DNA of 64,000 nt from Apoderus coryli. Its lineage: Eukaryota; Arthropoda; Insecta; Coleoptera; Attelabidae. Positions 23,894 to 34,459 of the stretch are shown here, one piece after another (positions within the stretch are counted from its first letter, which is position 1; each line of letters opens with the position of its first letter). The notes beneath the pieces are model-generated. The model did not search any database. It was not told the DNA's origin and saw only the letters and a list, made by a program, of their open reading frames with translations. Made by a program: the position numbers and the translations under genes. The stretch covers positions 2,046,001 through 2,110,000 of the forward strand of contig OU452198.1 of assembly GCA_911728435.2 (NCBI GenBank). Reading direction: 5' to 3'.

Positions 23894-24248
23894 GGAAATA
23901 AAACTGCGTCTACTCCACAAAATGTCATTTCTATATGTTCAAATCCGAAGAACACTGTCAGACATGTTTCGAGACCAGCTGTCTCATCATCAGTGACAAT
24001 TACGTATACAAAAGTTTTCATAGGAATGTTAAACTAGATTTTAAACATCTACATATCAATTTTGTGAAAAAACTTGAATTAAAAAATTACATAAAAATGA
24101 AGCTAACTATAAAAACATCACAATGTGAGTTGCATCGGAGCAAAACCGTAACTTTTTCTTTTTATATATCATCAACATGTCTGACACTGTTCTTCGGATT
24201 TGAACATATATAAACGACATGTTGTGGAGTAGACGCAGTATTATTTGC
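23894..24248. mobile_element. Short inverted-repeat element carrying a hammerhead motif
   Basis: Arms 23894-23967 and 24175-24248 are inverted copies (about 74 bp, mostly identical; landmark GGAGTAGACGCAGT and CTTCGGATTTGAACATAT). The 207-bp centre holds the core of the hammerhead motif described separately. A third copy of one arm is at 36034-36123. The plan resembles the inverted pseudo-LTRs of Penelope-like elements, so this may be a non-autonomous relative; no coding part remains. Confidence 0.7.
23956..23998 (-). ncRNA. Hammerhead ribozyme motif, apparently complete
   Basis: Read on the minus strand: stem I UGUCA; core CUGAUGA; one extra U; stem II GAGAC-AGCUG-GUCUC; GAAA; a 2-bp stem III (A-U, C-G) with loop AU; then GUC with cleavage predicted after the C (between 23961 and 23960); and stem I partner UGACA. 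All conserved core bases are present and stems I and II pair perfectly. The extra U between the core A and stem II is unusual for the canonical fold. Self-cleaving motifs of this minimal form are known from Penelope-like elements. Activity is inferred from sequence only. Confidence 0.75.
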
Positions 24249-24299
24249 TACAATAAATATTTACTCCTATCTGAGATGGATTATTACAACAGATAAAGT

Positions 24300-25117
24300 T
24301 TAATTCTTAATAACTTGTTTATTTCAAACACCCGGTATATGAGGTCAAAATTAGATGCACAAAATAATTATCAATGTCAAATATTATATTTCCTATGGAT
24401 AACTCTTGACGTTTTCGTGGAAAATGCGCATATTCATAAAATTAGGCGAATTTTTAATTGAATCTGTTTATTTCATGTAGACCACCCTGTATTTGATTAT
24501 GATGAAATTAATTATTATCTATTAATCACTATAAGGTTATCCTATAGATATTTTTTTTTTATAATTTTGCATGGTAATAGCACATATTAGTGTAATAGGA
24601 AGAAGTTTTCAAAATTATAATATTTGTCAAGTCAGCCATGAGAATTTGACAAACCATATGACCTCTTAGGTAAGAATTTTCAACAGCCTATTTGAAAGTA
24701 CCATTCCGATTGAAAAACGCCCTTTCTCGTAATGTACCGTGTGTCCCATTTTTTTTTCTATTTAACAAACAGACTACAAAGAGTCCAAAAAGAAGGAGGA
24801 TACAAAATAATTAACAGCAACAAAGCCAAGTAAACATATTAACAAAAAAACCAAGAAAGAAAAATTAATTATGAATACATCAAAGTTAACAAAAAAAAAA
24901 GCCTAATGAAATAATAATAATTCAAGCTATACAAGCTAGATCAGAAACACTCGCAAGTACTAACAAAAGACAAATAATAATCACATATAAATTAAGCATG
25001 TAGGTAACATTACAATATTTTGCTGAATTTGCAAGCTCATCGAAGGCATCGCAATCCTGCGCGTCTAATTCTTTCGATGTTATGCGAAAAAATATCAATA
25101 TCCGAAAAATATAGATT
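24300..25117. other. Intronic AT-rich DNA and 3' end of LINE
   Basis: The part nearest 25117 is the 3' UTR of the LINE that follows. The rest shows no gene. CACCCTGTA at 24484 is one of many such words in the window. Confidence 0.5.
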
Positions 25118-27626
25118 CTATGAATGCTGAATATTTCTCAGAGAAGAGTTCATGCAAGAATTCGTATTGAATCGCTGAGCATAAAATAACATATTCCCTC
25201 GTGTGAAATAGGGGCGAAAAGCCGAAAATGCAAATTCACATATGATACCAGAGGAATCCACACGTCCCTGCAAACAGTTACTTAGAAAAATAATACAAGC
25301 AACAAGCCGTTTGTTGACCAATTTATCAATTTTGTATAAGGCTAAATTATTTTGTGTGTGTGGAATACGCTCAGCATGAAACTTAAAATTCAAATGCTTT
25401 ATAAATTTACTTTGGACTCTTTCCAATCTATTTACATATTTAAAATGAGTTGGATTCCAAACCACCGAAGCAAATTCCAAGTGACTTCTTACTATAGAAG
25501 AATATAAACAGATTAGCGATTTCTCAGTTCTAAAGCCCCTTGTGCTACGATATATGAAACCCAAGTTTCTATTAGCCTTAGCGACGATACTCTCAACATG
25601 CTCCTCAACGATCAATTTGGAGTTCATGATCACACCCAGGTCCTTCACAGATTCTACAGATTCCAACAAATTGCCATTTAAGTTATAATTAAAATCTATC
25701 TTATGAACATTCCTTGTAAACGTAATCTTGCAACATTTATCTATATTTAAACTTATCTTATTTAGATTCCAATAATTTTTCAATTTTTGCAAATCATTAT
25801 TTAATAATAAACAATCATGCGTACGGCTAATGTTCATTTTGATCTTCAGGTCGTCGGCATACATGCTAAATTGAGAAAATTCGAAACAGCTGTTGATGTC
25901 GTTTATGAATATTGAAAAAAGTAGAGGGGTAAGGTGTGATCCTTGTGGAACCCCCGAAGTTATATTTTTTTTGTTTCTGATTCTGAAGTCTTTCGAGCAT
26001 ACAGTATTCAAATACTTTTGAAAAGCTACTAGCCAGTGCTATCGGACGGTAGTTCTCTATTTTAGTTTGATCGTGCTTCTTATGCACAGGAATTATCTTT
26101 GATATCTTCAGTTGGCTGGGAAACACCCCTTCGACGAAGGAAGCATTTATAATATGGGCTAAAGGAATAGCCAGAGCTTCAATACAAGCCTTTAGTAATT
26201 TACAAGGCACTTCATCAGGCCCCGATGACATTTTGCTTTTCAATTTGTTTCTGGAAATTGCAATTATCTCATCAGGGTCTACCTCCCGCAAGAACAAACT
26301 ATTTACAACACTTGATTTAATGGAGCTAGGCAGTTTACCAGCATTTTTTATATTACTCACTATACTAGCTGGAGTATTTATAAAATAGTTATTAAATAGG
26401 TTAGCTATAGTCACTGGATCTGTAACCCGAGAGTTATTCTCCAATTCAATATTTTTAGTACGCCTATGTTTACCAGAAAGCTCTGAAACCACATTCCAGT
26501 ATACTTTACATTGATTTTTCTTATCAGTATTTAAAATTTTATTCTGATAAAAGCTCTTTTTTGTTTTGACCACTAGTTTTGAATGCTTCTTTTTTGCGAG
26601 TATGTAATCTGTCCTGGAGATAAGATTCCGTTTCTGCAGCATATATAAATATTTAATATCTTGACTAGACTGTTTCAGTTCAGATGTTACCCATCGTTTT
26701 TTATTGTTATCAATCAACCTGTGCTTTCTCTTGGGAAATATCCTATTAAAATAACGAAGAAATATATCATAAAAACATGCAAACTTGGCATTGACATCAT
26801 CTGCAGCAAAAACGCCATGCCAAGTCTCACCCAAAAGTAAAACTCGACATGCCTCAAGAGAAGCCTCACTAAAACATCTGATTTCCTTGTACACGCAAGT
26901 ACCCTCTCGTATATTATGCATGCCTGTCCAATACAACAGGGTTGAGTGATCCGATAAGTGATTATCCACCACAGCACAGTCCTCGGAATCTGGGAGATTG
27001 GAGAAAATATAATCCAAAGTGGTCGCACTGTGGAAAGTGGTCCTCGTGGGACATTTAACCTTAGAATGCAGTCCGAAAGCAGACATAAGACCCATAAGCT
27101 CCCTATGGTGGGCCCCGTTTGCAGATGTCAGATTAAAATCACCAGCCACAATCATTGATCTTTTAGAGGTATAAAATTTATTTAGTAGTTGATGAAGGTT
27201 TTCGAGAAATATGCTCACATTACTGTCAGGTGATCTATAACAGAGAACTATAAGAACCGTCTCCTCACTAATCCTACAGAGAACGCCGCAGACTTCAAAA
27301 TCTTTCTCCACACAAAAGCCAGACAAATCAACCGATTTACAATCTACCGTACGGTGTGTCCATATACCCACACCACCGCCCCTGTTCTTGAACCTACAGA
27401 AATATGATGATAACTCAAAATCTGGAAAATAAGGTACATCTATACTATCAACAGTCCGCCAGGTTTCTGTTAAACAAATAAATTTAAGTTTATCATTTTT
27501 ATTTACATAGTTAATACCAATATTATTGGCTTTGTCGTCATTAAGAGATCGAATGTTAAGAAGTAAAAAATCATACTCAGTTTCATCTTCATCACATATC
27601 ATACGTTGTTGACAAGTGTCACTCAT
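25118..27626 (-). pseudogene. LINE ORF2: apurinic endonuclease plus reverse transcriptase, internally deleted
   Basis: 27626-25866 is a continuous 586-codon frame. It starts with a complete apurinic-type endonuclease (LLNIRSLNDDK, LTETW, GGGVGIW, VLCYRSPDS, AGDFNLTS, LDYIFSN, LSDHSTLLYW), followed by RT fingers (MSSGPDEVPCKLLKACIEAL, ISKIIPVHKKHDQTKIENYR, PIALASSFSKVFEY). The reading then shifts to 26011-25118, which carries SGVPQGSHLTPLLF, MYADDLKIKM and the thumb (LEFASVVWNPTHFKYVNRLE). At the junction near 26000 the protein jumps from the fingers to just before the PQG motif, so motif A with its catalytic Asp is gone; about 110 residues appear deleted. CR1/Jockey-like. It lies in intron 4 in the same orientation as the host gene. 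Confidence 0.88.
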
Positions 27627-27643
27627 AGTGTTGCCGATGATAC

Positions 27644-28603
27644 TCAGGTTGCCTGGGTTACAGCACTGCGCCTCTGAAAAAAACGTGAAATATATGCACC
27701 GGAAGGCCAGATTTGGGGATCCAGTGCTTTTTGAAAGTTATGCAGATCAATCATAATTTTGAACGAGGAATAATGATCGGGAAATCCTGATGGCAGCTGT
27801 TCGCATGTGGCTTCCGGAAAAGAGGTCCTCGTTAACGTAAGTAGTTGATCGCAGGTGGTTCCTGGATCCAGTCGTGAAACATATAAGAAAGCTTTCCTGG
27901 GAACTGTCTTTATGAATCCAGCATTAGCTGAAGTACCAACAATACCAGTGCCCCTTTTTTTGGGACGGCTATGTTTAACTATATTCCATTCACCTTTGTC
28001 AACCTTTTTTGTGATTGTGTTATCAGTAATATTTATAATTTCATTGAGTTTTGTACTCGTTTGAGCCTGCAGCACGGCCGATGCTACTTGTTGTTTACTT
28101 ATTTTTTTAGAGTTTTCATTTCGAGCATTATTTGCCGACCTGCTGGTAGTGGCATCTTTCGGCTGATTTGCACGCACAATGGTTTTAGTTTTATGATTAT
28201 TGCTCTCTGTCTCGTCAACATTAGCAGTTTTCTTTAATTTATTTTGTTGCTGCTTATATGGCGATGGAGTTGATTGAGTTGATTTCTGCATAATCACATT
28301 TCCACTAACAGATGGCTCTGGCGTATTTATTATTGTTTTTAGTAGGTCGACATGATCAATTAAAATTTTACTTTTTTCACTAAGTTCATGTATTATGATG
28401 TCTTTATTAGATATTACCTCACGCAAATATGTAATCTGCATTCTAAGAAATTTAATTGTGTTACCCTCCTGATCAATTTCAGGATCGTCTTTGAATTCTA
28501 TTACCGTTGCATTAAGCACATCGTCGACATTGTCCGAGACACACGATTTCATTTCCTGCTCAACACCACAACAAATCATTTCACTTTCACTCAAGTACAT
28601 CAC
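27644..28603 (-). CDS. LINE ORF1 (319 codons, intact frame)
   Basis: Lies 17 bp upstream of ORF2 and has no internal stop. Residues about 45-95 form a heptad-like helix (FLRMQITYLREVISNKDIII then HELSEKS), a likely coiled coil. Residues 100-200 are polar and basic. The last 90 residues form a compact domain (RKAFLYVSRLDPGTTCDQLL, TRTSFPEATCEQL, ISRFFQRR) that could be an RNA-binding fold of the kind found in CR1-group ORF1 proteins. The role would be RNA packaging and chaperoning for retrotransposition. An intact ORF1 next to a deleted ORF2 implies fairly recent insertion. Confidence 0.75.
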   Translation of the reverse strand: MMYLSESEMICCGVEQEMKSCVSDNVDDVLNATVIEFKDDPEIDQEGNTIKFLRMQITYLREVISNKDIIIHELSEKSKILIDHVDLLKTIINTPEPSVSGNVIMQKSTQSTPSPYKQQQNKLKKTANVDETESNNHKTKTIVRANQPKDATTSRSANNARNENSKKISKQQVASAVLQAQTSTKLNEIINITDNTITKKVDKGEWNIVKHSRPKKRGTGIVGTSANAGFIKTVPRKAFLYVSRLDPGTTCDQLLTLTRTSFPEATCEQLPSGFPDHYSSFKIMIDLHNFQKALDPQIWPSGAYISRFFQRRSAVTQAT

Positions 28604-28620
28604 TTTTTTAAGGATGAATT

Positions 28621-28885
28621 TTGCCTGGCCTTCCGGGATATCTCGCCTATTTTTAAAGATAGAGGTTTGCCGTTTTCGGGAAACATCACTTTTAGTTATC
28701 TGCTGTCATTATTTAGATAAATAATTTAGATAAATAATGACAGCAGATTTCAATTTCACCCTGTACCTCAAAAACGAAGCGGGCGATGAAAATTTTGTTT
28801 GCAGTATCTCAGTTTTACAAAAAAAGTAGCGAAAGTGCAAATCTCTATATTTAATCATAAACGAGATATCCCGTAAGGACAGCCG
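28621..28885. repeat. Imperfect inverted repeat at the 5' edge of the LINE
   Basis: 28628-28690 (CCTTCCGGGATATCTCG...AGAGGTTTGC) and 28830-28885 (GCAAATCTCTATATTTAATC...GAGATATCCCGTAAGG) are inverted copies. Between them, 28699-28715 and 28731-28747 form a perfect 17-bp palindrome (CTGCTGTCATTATTTA) with a 15-bp loop. The structure overlaps the LINE 5' end, so the LINE may have inserted in or captured a foldback element. Confidence 0.75.
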
Positions 28886-29102
28886 AAATGGAACACACGT
28901 GTGCTGAACTAAATGGACTCCGTTTAACTTTTTAATTTGACGTTTGGGGAAAAAATGTCTCTAATAAAAATGTAATGGTTCAAAATAAATGTTGTAAAAA
29001 CAATGATTCTACATATACAGGGTGACTCAGAATATCTGGGCGTGGTACTATACATTCTTATTTCAAATTACAACCCATTTCGACGTCGTTGGATAGACTT
29101 AC

Positions 29103-29213
29103 CCTATTTGCAAGTTTTGGTGGCAAAAGTGATTTGCACATAGAGATTAATGTATCCATATATGAAGCAGCATTGAAGATATGTATACTACTAACACGGC
29201 TGGAATAAACTTT
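29103..29213 (-). CDS. CRAL-TRIO protein, exon 4
   Basis: Only 37 codons, with acceptor TTTTTAG|AAAGTT and donor AATAGG|GTAAGT, both phase 0. The preceding intron is 65 bp. It encodes KVYSSRVSSIHIFNAAS...LPPKLANR, the strand-helix segment that closes the ligand pocket in CRAL-TRIO proteins. Confidence 0.92.
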
Positions 29214-29278
29214 CTAAAAATACAAAATATTTATTAGAATAACTATTATTCAAACTCTAAAAACGAAAATCTACGTAC

Positions 29279-29525
29279 CTCAAGGACGAAAACTGTCTTC
29301 TTTACCAGCATAGGTCCGATTTTGACGATATGAGCCGCCTTAAAATCTGTACAATCGTAGATTATATGCGTTCCAAATGATAAGTCTTCCCCATAGACGA
29401 CTTCCATAATATTAAATGCATGTTTAACGAAGTGGGCGTAATCGAAATTTTCTACGTCACTTGTGAATTTGACGTAGATGACACGTTCGTAGTTGTTTAA
29501 CGGTTTGGGTAAGGGTAAGAAGAAT
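29279..29525 (-). CDS. CRAL-TRIO protein, exon 3
   Basis: Acceptor AAATTTCAG|ATTC and donor CTTGAG|GTACGT. The split codon AC+A gives Thr, followed by 82 codons. It holds the first half of the lipid-binding fold: LPKPLNNYERVIYVKF, FDYAHFVKHAFNIMEVVYG, THIIYDCTDFKAAHIVKI and VFVLE. Confidence 0.94.
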
Positions 29526-29599
29526 CTGAAATTTCGATTAAACGATGAACGACAGAAAGAAATAACTGAAATACTTTGTATTTTATACGTCGTGTGCAT

Positions 29600-30646
29600 T
29601 ACTATACAATATATTAACTAATTTCCACATATAAATCTTGATGCTTAAACTCCCAACGTGTTCCGCTCGTGGCGTATACTGGCCGTGTCTGATACAGTGA
29701 CTGCAAAAAGTTTCATCCACTAGAGGTTTTATTAAAAATTATTATCTAATTTGATAGATCTTTCATTTTATTAATCTAAGAAAAACTATTGAACAAATCA
29801 TAGTTACAATATTCTGCCAATTACTGTCGGACACAAATTTTCTTGTTTAAATTCCACTTTAAGTCTTCGCCATACCATATGATGTCCATCCGATTATATT
29901 TAGATTAATCTGAGCAAATAACACGTAGCCAAAAATTATTTGTTTTTGATTTTTATATTTATTTGCAAACACTTTTTTTTTTTCGATTAATCATTAACCC
30001 AATACTTTTTCCAGTCACTGTAGTTATTTTTATTAATGTCGGTATCCCTTGGCAGGCATGATTTATTATACGTCTTATATACGAGGGAGAATGTATCAAA
30101 AGACGCTGCATTCGATGCCCTTTTATAATGTAATGAGACATGGGGACGGATAGCCCCGGTAGAATCGTTAAATTTATATAATATTTTAAATTAACTTTGG
30201 ATAAACTCTACTAATTATGATCGTTATATTTAATTAAAATATTTGAAATAGTTAATTATATTCCCTAAATGTGACTCAAAGCAACAAAAAGATCCAAGAT
30301 ATTTTAATTATTTTGTTAAGTTGTTTTAGATTTTTTTTGTTTAAATGAAGCAAGATTGCCAAAGTATTTAATTTATTTCGTTAAGTTGTTTTAGAATGTT
30401 TTGATTTTCCTTTTTATTTAGTTAAAATACAAACTTAACAAGCCAGATCAACATAAAGTGCTTCGCTAGTTAATCTTGAAAGAATTTGGTGTTGTTTAAT
30501 GTACTCTATAAAATTCTCAACTATAGAATTTGATGGGCGAGGCGCAAGCCGAGACGAGCAACCATAGAATTCTGCTAAGTACACAATATACTATTACTTA
30601 CTAACTAAACAATTAAGAAAACTAAGTAAAATTCTTACTAACTTAC
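29600..30646. other. Intron 2 of the CRAL-TRIO gene
   Basis: No gene. It contains the GC-rich motif at 30526-30558 that also occurs at 7529-7562. Confidence 0.6.
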
Positions 30647-30806
30647 GTCAATTTACTGTGTTCAATCATTTTCGGAGACATGGGATGCGAATTTTCGAAA
30701 AATTCTGGTAGCAAAGTTCTTATCGTGTAATACATATCGATTTTTGCTTTAGTAGATTCCATATGAAACTTGTTTAGCAATAAAAATACAGTAATCTGAT
30801 TGTCAC
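30647..30806 (-). CDS. CRAL-TRIO protein, exon 2
   Basis: Acceptor CTTTATAG|GTGACA and donor TTGAC|GTAAGT. The split codon A+GT gives Ser. It encodes the CRAL-TRIO N-terminal helices: FLLLNKFHMESTKAKID, MYYTIRTLLPEFFEN, HPMSPKMIEHSKL. Confidence 0.93.
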
Positions 30807-32300
30807 CTATAAAGAATGATATTTATCAACAAACTTTAAAGTATTAATAATTTCAAATAATTAACAGAATAAATAAAGCGTTCGTCAGAATGTTGTAGAA
30901 CAAACGACTATTTACTGGAAGTGTTCGAGAAAAGAGAAAAACCATATAAATAGCCAATGTATAACAGGGAGAGACGATCAGTCTTGAAGTGAAGAATCAG
31001 TGAATAGTTGTGAACAGGGTATGGAGAGTATGTAAAAAATGGAGCCACGAAAGTTGTTCTAAATATCAAAACCTTTGTGGTTGGCAAAGTACTAGCTCTG
31101 ATAAAAAATTAGCTGACTCACTCATCGATAAGCACTTAGTTCTACCACAGTCTTCTTTAGACAAGCCATGAACAAGTAAATTTGGCAACGTCGATTACAA
31201 GTCTACACAGAAAAAAGCAAATACTCAAATTATACATTTCAATATTCTTATTTTTTTTGACTTGTTCTAAGACGTTTTGTTCTCATTCGAAGTAAAATAT
31301 TTTAAATTGAAAATTTTGAAATGCTTAAATGTAGATTTCCATATATTCAACAAAAATGTTCACTTTAAATAAATAGTTTTCATTAGAACATTCAAACATA
31401 CTGTGTTTAAATGACCCACCTCCTTGATTTAAGAATGTATGGTTTCTTATATTAAATATTCAGTGTTCTTTAAATAAGACCACAGCAGCTTATAATAAGG
31501 ATATTTGTATACTCAAATTGAATATGCCATAAATTTGATTCAAATATAAAATATTTTCATTTCAAAAATTCGTCATTTCATTTTGATCTTGATCTGAGAT
31601 TCGGTCGCACTCTATATTCTCCAATGAAGCATATTGCACAGTGTTGCCCTAAGTGATAATAAGAAGCATTGTTTTTATAAAGACAATGTAAGAAGGTAAA
31701 TAGGTATATTTATTTTGCTGCAACCACACAATATTAATTCGATTCTCCATATTTTGCTATTGGTATCCATAAAGTTATTTGTTGTTTGAGGACAATTTGT
31801 TATTTTAATAGTGTGAAAACAACTAATAGAAGTATTTAGCAAACATAATCTAATTTGGTTATTACACCTTAGCTTTAGTTCTTATATACAAAACTCTTAC
31901 AACTAAGAATTATTCCTTTGGAATGAATCCTCTTCCTAGATGTCTAAAAAAGTACTTGCAATGTTTATTTAACTTAAATGGAGCTACTGGCAACATAGCA
32001 ACATAGCCCATGCTGTTACATTTTGTGACCATGCATTTTTTGCAAGTTGCATACCTAACCTACGTATAATTCGTAGCCGAGATCTCCCGAGTAGACCGGG
32101 GAAGTCCCAACTTGAAAAATATCGGCGTTACTTTGATGTTTTTGTTGAGAAACGAACATTTGAAGCATTCTTATCCTAAATATAGTAGTATACCTAGTTA
32201 TAGAATTAAAAAATCGTCTCAAGTTTTTGTAATACATTTTAAATTTTACCTCTATATAACCGTTAAATTAATAAATAAATAAAATAAAAAATCAAAATAT
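30807..32300. other. Intron 1 of the CRAL-TRIO gene, left part
   Basis: AT-rich DNA with no recognisable coding or repeat feature. Confidence 0.55.
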
Positions 32301-32313
32301 ATTATTGTGTGTT

Positions 32314-32395
32314 ATGGAGGAACAAAACGCTCAGGAAATGGAAGTACTTCTTAAAGAATGGGGTTGTCCAGACTCCATAATTCAAGTGTTCAAAG
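32314..32395 (+). CDS. Possible first coding exon of a nested SAM-like gene
   Basis: ATG at 32314, 27 codons and one base, then a strong donor AAAG|GTAAGTG at 32396. The peptide MEEQNAQEMEVLLKEWGC followed by PDSIIQVFK looks like the first two helices of a sterile-alpha-motif-like domain, as at the start of many insect uncharacterised proteins. It lies inside intron 1 of the CRAL-TRIO gene on the opposite strand. Candidate acceptors are TTTTAG at 33065 (phase-compatible, open for about 27 codons) and TTTCAG at 33149, but neither continuation resembles a SAM domain. The downstream exons are therefore unknown. Confidence 0.45.
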
Positions 32396-33565
32396 GTAAG
32401 TGAATTTTGTTTTTACAATGGAATATGAAAATTATAGTATAGTATCTTAAAAAACAATCTACCAAGTAGCAATAATTATATAATGTGGCATTTGTTTCCC
32501 GGGGCTTTTTTTTAATGATTACTTATAAAGAGTTCATTTTAACACCAGAAGTAGGTTTACCTACCTATCTAATAACAAAATTTATACGTTCAGAATAAAC
32601 TATATTTTCTAAACATTAATTATTATATAAATAAGAAATGAGCTTTTTATAAAGTAAGTCTAGGTACTTGTGGGTAGGTATTGTAAAACTTGTAGGTACA
32701 TGCTAATACACATGTTGACCCACAAAGGCTAAACTGGATTCATTTTCACTTATCCATTCCCATGTAAGATTACAAAAAATATGTTTATTATCAAGGAAAA
32801 GTTAAATGATTCCCGTTTCATGATGCATTTGTTTGGTTTGTTCTTAGAGTTGGGCTGGTATAAAAAAAAATTTCAATGATGGGTAGGTACGTATTTCCAT
32901 GGTTTTTTTTAATATAGTTCCCTCGGAAATTACAAAATAGGTTCCTGTTCTCAGTGGATCTTCCTGTACTTCTTGTGTGCAATATTATTCAAGTTTATTT
33001 AGGATTTATTAATAGATACTTATTTCTCATTCATCTAAATTGAATAAATTTTTTGTTTTGTTTTAGACAGCTATTTTGTTGTATCGGGTTTTGTTCATTT
33101 TTCTTCTCTTTGGAGGCACTATTTATACGTACATATTTTATATTTCAGATCTTCTAGGGCAAGTTCTTGTACGCAAAACACATCAGATCTGGCTAGAGAC
33201 TGTTGGAATTATTTTTGAATTTTTTGTTTGTTACTTTGTTATTTTTTTTGTCGATTGGTGCTGTAGCTACTAGCCAAAAATATTATGTAAGTAAATAAAT
33301 ACTTTATTATTAAATCTAAAAATTATTAATACAAAAATTTAGAGATAAGACACGGTTGTTTTTTCTTTTTTTTTGTTTTTTTTTCTGTGATCGTGTGGCA
33401 CAATACAGTAGGTACCTACACAAATATAATATAATAATTATTGTTATTAATATATGTATTGTTATAATATATTCAGAGGTGTCTCTGTATATTTAATAAA
33501 TTTGTATTTTGAACTCGTATTTTAATTTTTTTTTGAAATAATCCATCGATTTTCTTTACGAACGT

Positions 33566-33975
33566 ATATTCTCAAAATAGTCATATCAAATGTTTAATGT
33601 AATCTAATCCTATTCTTACTTTGAGAATTCATATTCTCAATATAATCATATTAAATTTTCAATATAATAAGATGCTATACTTTAATCTAAAGCCTGTATG
33701 AGCTCATATTCTCAAAATGGTCATACCAAATGTTTAATATAATCTAATTCTATACTTACTTTGAGAATTCATATTCTCAAAATAATCATACCGAATGTTT
33801 AATATAATCTAATTCTATACTTACTTTGAGAATTCTTATTCTCAAAATAATCATACCAAATGTTTAATATAAGCTAATTCTATACTTGCTTTGAGAATTC
33901 ATATTCTCAATATAAGCATATTAAATTTTCAATGTAATCCGACGCTATACTTTATTCTAAACCCTGTATGTTATG
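33566..33975. repeat. Minisatellite, 65-bp unit, six copies
   Basis: Units start ATATTCTCAA (one TTATTCTCAA) at 33566, 33631, 33706, 33771, 33836 and 33901: steps of 65, 75, 65, 65, 65. The 75-bp steps are a variant type ending AAGCCTGTATG or AACCCTGTATG, giving an A-B-A-A-A-B order. Each A junction forms a palindrome TTTGAGAATTCATATTCTCA that can fold. Confidence 0.92.
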
Positions 33976-34329
33976 ATTGAGTAACCAGTTTATTTAATTT
34001 AAGACTACATTTTTTTGGAATAAGTAGTAATTACTCTTAAAATGTATATTCAGGCATCCTAAAACTAAATATTCATATGCTCCATTCAAATTAATACCAT
34101 TGAGAATTTGATAATCTACATTGAAATAGATATATTCTCGGGGATATACAAATCTAACATATGCTTGAATGGAAACTTAGCGATTTAAACCAAGCAAATT
34201 ATTTTTTCTGTGTATTATTTGTGTTTAAACATTTGTGAGTTTAATTAAAACAGTTTTTTAATGATTTTTTGACCTTGCAATTTTATAATTGGAATATTTT
34301 TTGGATTAAAGTCAGTCAAAAAAAAAACT

Positions 34330-34390
34330 TTCTTTCTTTTGGCGACGTTTCGACTTTTATAAAGTGATCTGTAGGACACGTCGCAACAAT
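34330..34390 (-). other. Decayed hammerhead-like motif
   Basis: The minus strand reads CCTACAGATCACTTT-ATA-AAAGTCGAAACGTCG. The stem ACTTT/AAAGT followed by CGAAACGUC copies the layout of the hammerhead motifs at 23956 and 55664. The core is altered (CUACAGA in place of CUGANGA), and there is no room for a stem III loop, so it is not expected to cleave. Confidence 0.4.
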
Positions 34391-34459
34391 TATTTGAACA
34401 GTACGATTTTCAAACTACCTTCGTCAACGTACCGTATTTAAAATTATTGAAATTGTAAA

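Noticed and set aside
23101..29278. Suspected loss of the CRAL-TRIO pocket-closing exon
   Set aside because: The exon was found at 29103-29213, separated from exon 3 by only 65 bp, so the gene is complete.
33065..33273. Exon 2 of the SAM-like gene at 33067 or 33150
   Set aside because: Splice acceptors and phase fit, but the continuation is hydrophobic or random and unlike a SAM domain; left as unproven.
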